Origin: Calvatia gigantea
Lineage: Eukaryota > Basidiomycota > Agaricomycetes > Agaricales > Lycoperdaceae
Direction of reading: 5' to 3'
Assembly (NCBI GenBank): GCA_025093985.1
Contig: JACAAK010000006.1
Coordinates: forward strand, 1,364,001 to 1,428,000
DNA: 64,000 nucleotides
Shown here in pieces: positions 49,622 to 61,310 of the stretch. How positions within the stretch are numbered: the stretch's first letter is position 1; every line of letters begins with the position of its first letter. Position numbers and translations under genes: made by a program. The notes beneath the pieces are model-generated. The model searched no databases. It was not told where the DNA came from and saw only the letters and a program-made list of their open reading frames with translations.

Positions 49622-50689
49622 GTTCGGGGGTTTCCCAAAAGTGTTGAAGAATAACTTTTATGTATGCAAGTCCGTTGCTGTGTCGGCTCCCCGCAACAGC
49701 CGCGCCTTGGGAGCTTTGTAACTAACGCTATTCTCGTTTGAGGCAAAACATAAGAAAACCGTCTCCTTGGAATCCGCCCTGTGCTTATATAACTTGGTAG
49801 GCTTCACAGGCGCTTCGTTAGCTATTTTTGAAAGATCCCCTCTGTCGGCGTGGCTTGTGGCGCGGAAAAATCACATTGTAGCCATCCGTTGTCATATGAG
49901 AGAGCGAGAAGGGTGTGTTAGGAAGCAATAGTGCGCCAGTATTAAAATAGGCCACCGACCTATACCTCGACAAACCCTCGACCGTTGCCGCACTGGGCGG
50001 GGTCACATCTTCATTCTCATTTGTGAGTGGCACCTTCTAACATGTTGTGCAAGTACCAGCCATGGCCAAGAGCAGGGCAGGCAAACGCAATCCAGAACCA
50101 AATCCTCCTAATGCCACATGCATTGTGACTGCGCGACATCACGCCCCCATCGCTAGACACAGCATCCGAATGGCCTTCTAAGTGCTTGCACTAACGGTGG
50201 TCGGTTCCAAAATGGTAGGGTCGCTAAAAATGCTAAGCATTCAGGCCACCAGATAAAACATGCATGAGGGGACGGGGCCCTGCGTGACCCCGAACATCGC
50301 ATTTCCGCACGATATGTATATCAAAACCACTTTTGCGTCGGGGTTAACGTTGAGATCTTGCTGTGTGACGGGTTGCTGGACGTTTCAAAAGCCCTTTTCA
50401 AATCTATATCCCGCCAGGGCCCAATTTTCCAGCTGGGCGTGACGCGATAGGTCATTCCAGGACCTCGAGCTAGCAGGGGGCGCGATTGGGGCGTGGGTGT
50501 TATTTGTATGTTCTTGGCCAAGCGAACCGGTACCCTTTTTTATTTTATTTTACAACGGTCGTTAGCGGGGGGGGGGGGGGGACATGTTCATTTAACACAG
50601 AATAAGATGTAAAAGATGGCAAATCATTTGTGATTCGCCTCGTTTCGGAATGTTGGGCCAATTGCTCCTCACCGACATTCATGTAATTA
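49622..50689. other. intergenic, low-complexity tracts
   Basis: No gene recognised. Contains a T/A-rich stretch (about 50535-50552) and a run of fourteen or so G ending at 50581. Confidence 0.45.
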
Positions 50690-50694
50690 GCACC

Positions 50695-51209
50695 TGTTAC
50701 GTGCACACTTACCTTGTAGGTTGTCTTCCCTCAAGGGCGTCTATACAGACTTACTCCCAATAGAGTTAACGCGGGGATCTATATATAGAGGGGATCCACT
50801 CAGGGACTTGTCTCTATATATAGTTGGTCAAGAAGTAAGGCGAGTCACTTGTTAGACGAGGCCTTAGTTCAGGCAAGAGGATTGTGGAAGATAAGAGGCT
50901 GGTAGCCAGTTCAAACTGTCTACTACAATGAGTATCTAACTAACTACTTATACTGGATAAGGCGGAAGAAAGATAATGGACAAAGGATATGTGGATGTGT
51001 TGAACATCCACCATATAGGGAGGGAAGCATACAAGAAAGGAAACACAAACACCTTATCAGGTAGGGAGGGGAAAGATGGCGATTCCAGCGTATCAAAAGG
51101 GAAAGAGAGAAGGGTAAACTAAAGTACATACATGGACGGTTAAATAAACAATAGGACAAGAAAGGAATAAGTCCGCAAAAGGATAATGCTAGAATAAGAA
51201 GTCATAACA
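50695..51209. mobile_element. solo LTR of an LTR retrotransposon (Ty1/copia-like size)
   Basis: A 515-bp block that begins TGTTACGTG and ends GTCATAACA, so it has TGTTA...TAACA inverted ends with the canonical TG/CA. It is flanked on both sides by the same five bases, GCACC (50690-50694 and 51210-51214), the expected target-site duplication. Two CTATATATAG boxes about 35 bp apart (near 50780 and 50812) look like LTR promoter TATA elements. No gag or pol frame is adjacent and there is no second LTR in the window. This is therefore the product of LTR-LTR recombination. Confidence 0.85.
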
Positions 51210-51214
51210 GCACC

Positions 51215-51756
51215 TCCGAGCAGAGTTGCACGAGTGGTTCACCCCGACTCCGTCAACTAGTATGGATACTTTCTGGTTGCGGTGCATTAGGGTGCATTTG
51301 CCAATGAATTGTCCCGTGGTACAAAAGGCAAAATTTAGACGCCCTTTCCGAAACGAATTTCTACAGGCTTTCTATCCCCGTAGATGACGCAGGCCCGCGA
51401 GTGTTTGGCTTCTCTGGTCTCTAGCCGTAGATGCAACGCCGAGGAAATGCCGTTCCTTGACCGAGAAATTGACGTATTTGTGAGGGCACAAGTTTAGTAT
51501 GGGGCGATTAAAGGGCCTCCAGTCAGAGGAAGGCTGGAAGTACTCGCATCGTCCAAAGCTGGCAGATTATTGAATGAGCTCTAAAATTAGTCGTGTGAAA
51601 ATGACGGCTTGTGTTGTTGTTGTTCATCGGACTTTGTGGTTGATTAACTCCTCTGAACTCCTCTTATGCTACCCAGTTAGATGCAATCAACTGTAGTCCA
51701 ACATTCACTAAAGGGCTGAAGTTTTGACCAATTCCCTTGTCGCCTCTGTTTTTAGT
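51215..51756. other. upstream region of the GH95 gene
   Basis: About 540 bp without a recognised gene; contains a short TTG repeat near 51613. Confidence 0.4.
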
Positions 51757-54700
51757 ATGTCCGAGTTACGAACGGCTGCCACAAGCCTCCTCGAGTTTTT
51801 GCTCATAGCTCGATGTGCTCCTCCTGGTTTTCCTTCTTCTGGGAATGGCCTCTGGTATACGAAACCTGGTGTCGTTTGGTCCAGAGAGTGGCTTCCTGTT
51901 GGAAACGGTTATCTAGCAGGCACGTGCTAAACTTCTGTCCGTTGAACTACGTCATGACCTCGGCTTTAGCAATGACACCGGGTGGTCCGGTGGTCCATTT
52001 GCTGATCCTATATGTTTCAAGCCCACGCATGATACTACAGCCACTTTTGACACTTTTGAATACTCTAGAATTACAATGGCGGTAATAAGCAACCGTCAGA
52101 ACGAGATGCTATGGCCCAGGCTTTGAAAGACATCCGCCAAAGAATATTTCAGAGCCCCACAGGCGAAATTGATAGTTAGTATCTCTTCGGTTTTCAAACG
52201 AAGATACGGACATTAACAGAATACATTCAGATGTGACCGTCCTCACAACGGACGCAGGACAATATGGTATGTTGTACTGGGGACTGTCATCGTTTCGTGC
52301 AGTCCTATCCTGCATTTTGCTCATTGAAATGCTAAAAATTCCCACAGGCTCTTATGCCGGGGCAGGATACCTCATTTCAAATATCAACTCTACCGGGACC
52401 ATAACTAACTATGGTCGATATCTTGACTTGGACCAGGCCATTGCCAGAACCGTATGGACTCAGAATGGTGCTGTTTATCAACGGTATGACATTGCGCTTG
52501 TTAAAAGATTAATTGTCTGAGCACGTTAATCAGGACCCTCTTCTGCTCCCACCCAACTCAAGCTTGTACACAACACACAAGCGCTACTACCTCCTCTTCA
52601 TCACTCGCAGCTCGTACGCTTCCCACTCTCACATACGCCTTTTCTTCAGCACTCGAGGATGGCCTTCCGGCGCCCAACATCACATGTCTAAACTCAAATA
52701 CCCTCCAAGTTCGTGGTTTCGTCTCGGCACCCAGCATGCTATACGAAATCCTTGCCCACGTGAACGCACCGGGCGGTAACGTCCTCTGTACGCAATTCCC
52801 AGTACCCTCCGATTTCCCGCCCAATGCCTCGATCACGGTCACTGGCGCAGCAAAGGAAGCATGGATAACCTGGGTAGGCGATACCAACTTTGACCAAGAC
52901 GCCGGCGATGCACAATCCGGATTCTCCTTCCGTGGAGCGGACCCGCATAGTACCCTCATGTCACTCATGTCCAAAACGACACCTTCGTCTGGTGCTTACG
53001 CTGATATCCTCACGAAACATGTTAGCGATTATAAATCGTTCGCTACGGCTCCTTTCGCTTTAGATCTTGGACAGACTGCGCAGTTGGATACGCCTACGGA
53101 TGTTTTGGTGGATAAGTATCAGATTGATGCTGTGAATAATCTTGCTGGGAATGTATACATTGAGTGGCTGTTGTTCAATTATGGACGATATTTGTTGGCG
53201 AGCAGTGCGAGGGGTGTGTTACCCGCGAATTTGCAGGGGAAGTGGGCGAATGGATTTGGGAATGCGTGGTCTGCTGGTGCGTTTTGCTATTCTTTGTGAC
53301 TTCCTTATCCCTGACAGTTCGTTTTGTATTGGGGGACGATACGAATCACAGATTATCGTATGTTGCATTGTGAAACTTCCCCGACATCTTGAGTTGACAA
53401 TAACTTTCGACAGACTCGAACATTAATATCCAAATGAACTACTGGTCTGTAGATATGACTAACCTTGATGTGTCCAAGCCGCTGTTTGATTATTTTCTGG
53501 TACGTACACCCCTCCTTGTTATCCATTCTGGACCCCACTAAACCATGAACAGAAAAATTGGGCTCCTAGGGGAGCTTATACAGCAGAAGTTCTATATAAC
53601 ATCACACGAGGATGGGTTGTTCACAATGAGGTACTTGGCACGCCACTAAAAAGTATTTCCATATCAATCGCTTTCTAGATGAACGTGAGGATTAACCGTA
53701 ACAGTGAATCACGCGTATACTCAACGAGATCGCCTAGATATTCGGTCATTCCGGCATGAAGGGGTTCGATGGAGGAAATTCCGCCGAATGGGCAGACTAT
53801 CCTGGTATGTTAGGCCAACCTATCCATTGGACAAAGCTTCTGATACAGGCACCTCCAATAAGAGGCCAATGTTTGGATGGTACGCGGTACTTTGTAAAAT
53901 AATTGAGCTCTAGCCGAACTGGCCCTCAGATGATCCATGTGTGGGATTACTTTGATTATACTAACGACATTGCCTGGTGGAAATCTACTGGTTGGCCCTT
54001 GCCAAAGGTATGCCTAAAATCCAAGTCGTTATAGTGGTCTACAATCTCAAACGGAGCCAGGGTGCCGCCTCTTTCCATCTGGATAACCTTGTGGAGGACC
54101 TTCACTTCAACGACTCCACCTTGGTGGTCAGCCCTTGCAACTCACCTGAACAAGTACCAATCACTTTCGGTATGCACATCCCCGTCTCAGCAGACGATAA
54201 GTCAGAATTACTAAACGTACAATAGGATGTGCACACGCACAGCAGATCATCTGGCAACTCTTCAACGCCGTCGAGAAAGGATTCGCTGCGTTAGGAGATA
54301 CCGATACAAAATTCCTCAAAGACATCCGCGCCGCATGCGCCAAACTCGACAAAGGCCTACATATAGGCTCATGGGGTCAACTGCAAGAATGGAAAGTGGA
54401 AAAAGACTCGCCCTCGGATACACACCGTCATCTATCACATCTCATTGGCCTTTTCTCGGGATACGCGGTCGCGTCGTATGACCCGGCTCTTCAAGGATCC
54501 ACTACCACTGGCGGCGAAAAAAATGCATTTACGAAACAGCAGGTTATTGATGCGGCTCGGGCGAGTTTGGTTGCTAGAGGGAATGGGACAGGACCAGACG
54601 CTGATTCGGGTTGGGAGAAGGCGTGGCGCGCGGTTGCGTATGCTCAACTCGGTGATGCAAAGACATTTTACCATATCTTGACGGTACGTCGACCAGCCGA

Positions 54701-55120
54701 GTTTGAATATTCGAAGAGGTACGCTGACCTGAAGCGCTTCTAGTATTGCATCGAGAGAAACTTTGCTGCCAACTTGTTCTCAATGTACAATCCATTCGAC
54801 CCCAACCCAATTTTCCAGATTGACGCCAACCTTGCTTACCCATCTGCTTTGATGGTCGGTCTCAGTTATATTACTCTCCTATACACCGAACCTAACACCG
54901 CAATTTCTAGAACGCACTCCTACAAGCACCGGATGTCCCTACGACATCTACTCCGCTGACAATTACACTCTTGCCTGCCCTTCCATCACAGTGGTCAAAG
55001 GGATCCGTCAGAGGTGCTCGCGTCCGTGGAGGCATTACCGTTGACCTTACTTGGAGATATGGGAAGCCTACGAAGGCTGTATTTAGAGTCAGCTCACAGG
55101 CAGCACCGCGGAAGATTTAG
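51757..55120 (+). CDS. glycoside hydrolase family 95 (alpha-L-fucosidase-like), probably damaged
   Basis: GH95 enzymes are inverting alpha-1,2-L-fucosidases or galactosidases acting on plant or glycan side chains. The order of family motifs is clear: [205 protein letters not shown] and [21 protein letters not shown] 6-nt exon (53679-53684, Met-Asn) is needed for NEMNIFGH. Two lesions are seen. Between GYLA and YNGGN the motifs [14 protein letters not shown] and YNGGN lie in three frames and about 15 conserved residues are missing. A TAG at 55118 interrupts an in-frame continuation (IMYAGKALANLTMTPG). No clear signal peptide. Confidence 0.75.
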
Positions 55121-55686
55121 ATCATGTATGCGGGGAAGGCATTGGCTAACCTGACGATGACTCCTGGTTTGAGTTTCGGGGCTGTGGGAAAGGACACTCC
55201 ACAGCTGAACAAGAGTTCAACTTTTGGACAAGTCCCAACTCCCACTGTGCACCACTACACCTCCTCACTCCTCAGCATGCTCCCCTCTTTTCCCTGGCCC
55301 CCACATGCATCAGACCACTTACCATAGTCCCTGTAAGCATTTAATTTGTATTTGGATGCATCTCTGGTGACAGAAAATGGATTTTTAGGGGATTTTAGGG
55401 AGGAAGAGAGAGGACAAATGGTATTTAGGGAATATCTCGGGAACCACCAGTGGGCAATTGGTTGCATACAAAATTCAACATTGGCCGATGTGAGCTTACG
55501 AAGCCAGTTGTTTTGATGGGGAGGTACGAGCAACCCAAATCAGGGTGCTTCACTTAGTCTTCGTTCGCCTGATACTGCTTTAGGACCTTGTCGTATGTGC
55601 GATAGGTTCAAGATCATCTGCAGCCCCAATTTTTGTACTACTTACTTGTCAAAAATCTGTTTGTACATGTAGACTAGTGTATCCGC
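55121..55686. other. 3' flank of the GH95 gene
   Basis: The first about 70 bases continue the GH95 C-terminal strand in frame after the TAG (to about LSFGAVGKDTPQ). The remainder holds no recognised feature up to the end of the minus-strand GTPase gene. Confidence 0.5.
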
Positions 55687-57641
55687 CTAATGCAACTCAA
55701 GTGATTCCCGAATCAGATTTGCAATTTTCTGCTCGAAACCCGCTGGGTTGCGACCCATATCACGAACATGGCGGTGGATGCGGGTAGCTTCTGACTTTGC
55801 GTATGTCTGCATTTCGTCGTCGATGACTTCCTTCGACAAAATTCTCGGCGGCTCCTTGGGTAATGTTGTCATGAATATCCGGTGGAGAACCAAGGTGAGG
55901 TCTATGATGTAGGCACCCAGATATCGCGCTGTCCCTGAGCTACACCAAGAGATTGTCAGAGGGCGTTCACATTCGGGGGATCCCCCACGTACGCAGCTTG
56001 GTATTTCCGATAGAGGAACTTCATCGTAAAGACACTGATACCGACCCCGGCCACCACTGGTGCAAAAACTGTACCTATGGCGCTTACTAGAGACGTTAGA
56101 TCCGAGTATTGCGAAAGCCAGTCGTCCCTGATATGGCCTCGGAGATGAGAAGCTGGTCAATAATTACAAAACACCACCGCTCACTGATCGTTCTCCAGGG
56201 AACCAGGGGAGAACTCTTCAACGAGTTCAATTGTCCCGGAGAAAAATTCAGGTGCAGACAACAGCTGGAAATGCATAAGCCAAATGCAGGTTGAATAACA
56301 GGGGTTTGCAGACCTTGTCTGGATCATTGAAATTCCAGACCTGAACAATGTCCTGGCATAGACGTGACAAACAGTCTATCAACCTGTGGTCCCGGAAGAG
56401 GGTGCTCTTGCCCAGGTCTATCCAGTACTCTAGGGCGAGTGTCAGCGCGGGATACTTTGGACTATTAGAACCACATGCTTTTACAGCCTTCGCTAAACAG
56501 GGCCGTCAGTGAGTTAGCCGCTCTGCGAATACATAGCGAGAACATACCGGATAGATTCCTCGACCTTTTGGCGCGCACTGATTTGCTGCGCAGCCGCCCA
56601 TGGAACCCACAGGTCTTCTTCGGTCCCGTGCAGACTCTGCCGAGTGATATCTGTCAATTCACAAAGTGTCTCGGGACGTTCTACATATGGTGGAATTACT
56701 TCGGGGACATTTTCTATCAGGAGGCGAAAGAGGACGAACCAATTTTGGTTGAGATTCGAACGCATCGTATTTGCTTCTGCGAGAAAACGCTCTTAACACG
56801 CTCATTGAAATCTTCTTCTGCAGCTTCTTGCGACACCCTCTTAGTTGCAGGTTTCTGGGATCCAGGTTTTTGGGCCTTCGAGAAGTGTTCCTTCACGAGG
56901 ATGTCGAATTTCGTGAAGACGACGATTATAGGGATTTCCACTTTTGTACGTGTCAGTAAATATTTGTAAAAAGATAACGATTTAGATGGCTCCTACATTT
57001 CCTTGTGAGGGATAAGAGGTTTTCATCCCCTGTTTGCTCTACCCTCGACCCAGTCCTCGGAGTTTCTATGCACAGCCTTTGGTCAATATGGTCCAGTGTT
57101 AGATTGAAAATAGCGAAATTGTAGGGTGCGTTACCAGATCGCATGGACCTGATCCTTGAGCTTTGCATTCGGCGCGCTCCGAGAAAGAAGAAACTTCTCT
57201 ACGATGCTCCAGTTGCCCGTGTCTCCGGGCTCGAAGCCTTGGCTATCATGAAGGATGAAACGCGGATTTTCATCCGAAGTGTACGGAGTTTCCACGTTGG
57301 CTTTTCCAGCGCGGTCGTGTACGATATCAATGTCCTTGTATGCTCTGCGTTAAGAGCCATAAAAACCAGAAATGGCCAAACCACGACGCACTTTTAAATT
57401 CATATTGAAGACACAGCTGATGAGCGATGACTTCCCAACGCCACTCTGAACAGCTGTCAATGCCGGACACTATCTGGTAGCGAAAGTTACAACCTTTCCA
57501 ACGACGAGGATCCGAAACCTGTATATATCCAGGCTAAGATCCAGAGTAATCGCAAGGGATCGAATCAGGGAATACGCACTGCGGGCATACAGCAAGCCTT
57601 TCCTCAACTGTCGATGGTAGATTGGAGGTGGTCGCAGCCAT
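55687..57641 (-). CDS. P-loop GTPase with C-terminal hydrophobic segment (fungal AIG1-like group)
   Basis: Start at 57641: MAATTSNLPSTVEERLAVCP. G1 is assembled from two short exons as FRILVVGK + SGVGKSSLISCVF. Then comes NPRFILHDSQGFEPGDTGNW, with D-S-Q-G as G3, and KLKDQVHAIW. G4 is IPIIVVFTKFDILV (T-K-F-D). C-terminal exons include LTDITRQSLHGTEEDLWVPW, a hydrophobic stretch (YLGAYIIDLTLVLHRIF) and a helical end (EVIDDEMQTYAKSEATRI ... IANLIRESLELH) with the stop at 55687. Many small exons; only the motif-bearing ones could be placed, so the full model is uncertain. Such membrane-associated small GTPases of unknown role are numerous in Agaricomycetes. A second, distinct member is at 61252. 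Confidence 0.7.
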
Positions 57642-59821
57642 GGTTGACCAAAAGGTGAGAGGAGGGAAATTCGGAGCAGCTAATCGTCGCTGAAGACGAA
57701 TGTTACAACAAGCGCCAAATGGCTTCCTAATCTCACCACCTCAAGGTGGTTTCCTTGGCCAGACCTGACCTCGGGCGTCTTCGAACCTCCGGCATGTGAC
57801 GTCCCCGCACTTCCATGCTTCGATCTCAGATCTGCAACATGTAGAACCCGTTCGTGACTAGCTAGTGAGGATAGAAAGCAAACATAGCTAGGTCACACAG
57901 CGAACGTTGAACGTTGAACGTTGAGCGGCCTGGCACCAGCCTCTGTGCCTCGCTCTGGTTTTTGGTCAATCTCGCTCACTTGGTGACTTAGCCATCAGAC
58001 CTGGATATCGGATGTCGGAATTTGGACCTGCTGGCTCTCCTCCCACCCCCGCTCTCGTTCTGCCCTGGTTCCGCTCTCGTGGGCGCTGCCCTCCCGCCCC
58101 TTCTGTTCTCATTCTTATCCTCCTGTCTGTTGTCCTCCTTACTCCTGCTGCCGTTTTCGCAGCCGCTAGCCTCCCTCCTCCTTTCGTCTCTGTTCTTGCG
58201 CGTTAACCTCCCCTCTTTTCGTGTCATTCTTGTCCTGCGCACCAGCCTCCCCGTTTCCTCTATTCTTGTTTTCGTGCGCGTTGACACCTGGGTCCCGGCA
58301 TCCCTCTGGCAGGAGGTAGTGAATTTTCAGGCAGGTTTAAAATTTGAAGAATTGAGTCTAGCGACGAGAATCGAGGGCTCAGGTGCGAGAGCAGTCATTT
58401 CGAAGACCTGGCCTTCGAAAGTACAATGATTGGAGGATAAAGGGCTTGCGTTGGTGGGACCCATTTACTACGTTTTTATACATCATGGTTGTAATCTGTA
58501 ATCGTGGAATAATTAATAAAATAGGAATAATGATGAAGCCCCCTTCCTAGGCGTCTTACAACGGGGATTATTAATGTTCACCTTAGTCTCAGGAAATTGG
58601 ATACCTAAACAATTCCTGGTACAACATCGTAAGAAGGGTCAGGTCTGCACACCAGAAGCGCGTCCAGCAGGGCCCACCATAAACTTCTCCACGTCCTCCG
58701 CATCACCACTTATTCACTACCAGAACTACGAACCAAAAATTCCTCTTGGTATCTAAATATCTTCTTTCCTTTAACCAGATCGACCGTACGGAACTCTCGA
58801 TAGCGTTGCAACTCATAGTTGAATTTCCTGGTACTAACGCCATGTCCAATGCGATATACAGTTAACTCAACGTGTTCACTGGATCCTGGAGCGAAGGAGA
58901 GACTTGATCCAGGAAGCCAAGCCACCGTGTGTGATCGAATAATGTGTGGCATTGTGTGCTTGCGGGCGCTGCTTGATCATCTTCTGAAATATGCGGTCAG
59001 ATAGCGGGAACTCCACGTCAATGCAGAAGGCTTCACCAGTTTGAATTCAGTTACGTCGAGCGTTTAGAACGAAGGTCGAACTCAACCGTCGGAGCGATGA
59101 GGGTGACCCCATGCCCCAAATACAGGACGGCCATTAGGTATGAAAGTAGGGTTAGTCGCCACTCTGCTGGTACAGTAGACGATGGGTAAGGGTGTATCCT
59201 TCGTCACCACGACTCGCCCTAAGTAGCTACATACGTGGGGGTTAGCCAGCGGCATCGTGAATGGTGGTGGGCCTTCCCTGTGCGACAAAACTTGTTGTCC
59301 AGCGGGTAGAAATGGATGTGACGTATTACGACACATGGGGGAACGACATAATCTGGTTTTGCAGTGGACAACGGAATGCAGGGTAGGAAATGTGTCTGGG
59401 AACGGGTGCCTGCGGGAAGAGCTATCAGAGGAGAAAGAGGGGGGACTTGTGTGTAGGATGTCTCTGAAGCGGTGGGCGGAGCGATGGGATGCGGAATCTG
59501 GAGAGGGAGTGCGGAGGAAGTCCCGAGTAAAAGTTGGCGGTCTGGAGGGTTATTCGCCAAGCACTAGAGATCAGGGAAAGTTGGCAAAAATATGAGAAAC
59601 CAACATTCCTCACCTCCAAGGGATATCATCCAAACCGATTGCCATAGCGTCCTGCGTAACAACTTCCTAGAAGCGGGCGTTCACTGGAGCACCACCAGGA
59701 GTAGCGCTAGCTGAGTGAGAAGTAGTTGGATTGGTTGGCGTTCGGAGTTCGTAGCCACTTCTTGACTATGTCGTTGTCCGACACGTTCTTGGAGCTTGAA
59801 TTTGGCGCCTTATCGTGTGGA
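57642..59821. other. intergenic with short tandem repeat and pyrimidine tract
   Basis: A tandem of the 7-mer GAACGTT (three copies) lies at about 57901-57923. A strongly pyrimidine-rich tract covers 58035-58260; its complementary strand yields an Arg/Glu-rich open frame that I regard as composition artefact. At 58710-58952, minus strand, an 80-residue frame (HVELTVYRIGHGVSTRKFNY, ELQRYREFRTVDLVKGKKIF) looks protein-like but has no start context or neighbour exons. Nothing else recognised. Confidence 0.4.
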
Positions 59822-60572
59822 GGGACGACAATATGATCCATGAGTTCGTCGACCAGGGGATGAAAAATAGCGTCGGCAGGCGTTGGAAGGGAATGTTGAA
59901 CTGGAAGGGAAGCACTCGTTCAAATGATCAACTGGAGTGCACTTTGATTGGCCACAAGTTTCTGCGCGAAGCCTACACACAAGCTTGACGCTAGTGCTGC
60001 GACTACACTTCAGAAGCTCCACCGCCGAGGGTTCCTTCGACAATTTCCTGGGTGGTCGCATGGCTAGCGTCGTAAATAAAGACGTGATGAACGAACCAAC
60101 ACGAGGTCTGACCACACAACGGAATCATCATTAGACGTTAGCGTACTAGCATTCGAAGGATCCTTGACTCACATCTCTAGATACGCCTGAAATACAAACT
60201 TGGGTGCGAGGACACCGATACCTGCCCCACCTACTGCCCGCACCATGTAACCTTGCCATCTTGAGGCTGTTTCCAATACAGCTGACCTCTGACACCTCCG
60301 AACCCCTGGCATGCGGCTTCATGTGGCGTCTTTGTCACCATGCCAAATCTAAAGCATATGGGTACCCATCGCCGCTGGCTTGATATAGGATAGATGGCAA
60401 AGATAGAAGAGCACATGAGGGAAGGTTATGCCACTGAGACGTTCGTTGTCACATTGACGTCAGGTTCTACCAGTGATTAATGATTAATTGATTGATCACA
60501 CAGCTTCTCGATGTTACATTATCAGAGCAACGCCGCCGCCAGAAGGTCAATCGACACTACCCCCACCCAGTA
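59822..60572. repeat. 750-bp tandem duplication, copy 1
   Basis: Begins GGACGACAATATGATCCATG and is matched by the segment starting at 60573. Shared landmarks in the same order: ACAAGCTTGAC(G/A)CTAG, GGTTCCTTCGACAAT, CTGGGTGGTCGCATG, a GATGGCAAAGAT-type stretch, and CAGCTTCTCGATG near the end. That end corresponds to the first codons of the GTPase gene at 61252, so copy 1 carries only a stub of that gene's 5' end. Confidence 0.75.
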
Positions 60573-61310
60573 GAAGGACGACGACATGATCCATGACTTC
60601 GCCGATCTTCGCAAACAAAGGAATGAGAAATAGTGTCAGCAGGTACTGGAGGGGAAGGTTGAATTGGGAGGGAGGCACTCGTTTCAAGCGTTCAACTTGA
60701 GCGCGTTGATTGACTGTAAGCTTCCGCTAGAAGCTTGCACGCAAGCTTGACACTAGCACTGTGACCACAGTTCAAAAGCTTCATCATCGGTGGGTTCCTT
60801 CGACAATCTTCTGGGTGGTCGCATGACTCGTGTCGTAATAAAGGTGGATGGAGAAACAGAGATGAGGTTTGGACTCTGGACTACGTGATGGGATCATCAT
60901 GAGACGTTTGCATTTGAAGGACTCTTCACTCGCAGTCTCACATATCTGGATATGCCGAAATACAAATTTGAGCGTGGGGATGCCGATGCCCTGCCTACCA
61001 TCCGTGCCATGCAATCCTAATACCTTCAAGTTGAGGCCGTCTGATACACACTGCATCCGACCTCGACACCTTCGTTACCCTATGCCCAATCCGGAGCATA
61101 TAGATCGCCGCTGCGGCTTTCTAGATATAGGATACTTATAATTAGCAAAGATGGAAGAGCATATGGTGCGACACTGAAACGTTCACAAACGTTAACCCTG
61201 CTGTCATATTGACACCGGACTCTGCCGGTGATTGACACACGCAGCTTCTCGATGCGACATATCAGGGAAATGTTATCGTCAGAAGAATCGACACCACCCC
61301 CACTTACTCT
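60573..61310. repeat. 750-bp tandem duplication, copy 2
   Basis: Second copy, offset about 750 bp. It includes the promoter and first codons of the intact GTPase gene (start 61252). The left part of both copies reads on the minus strand like broken C-terminal sequence of some gene (frames interrupted by stops); no intact gene was recognised there. Confidence 0.75.

Noticed and set aside
57988..58287. 99-residue Arg/Glu-rich frame on the minus strand
   Set aside because: It is the translation of a pyrimidine-rich tract read in reverse; composition alone explains it.
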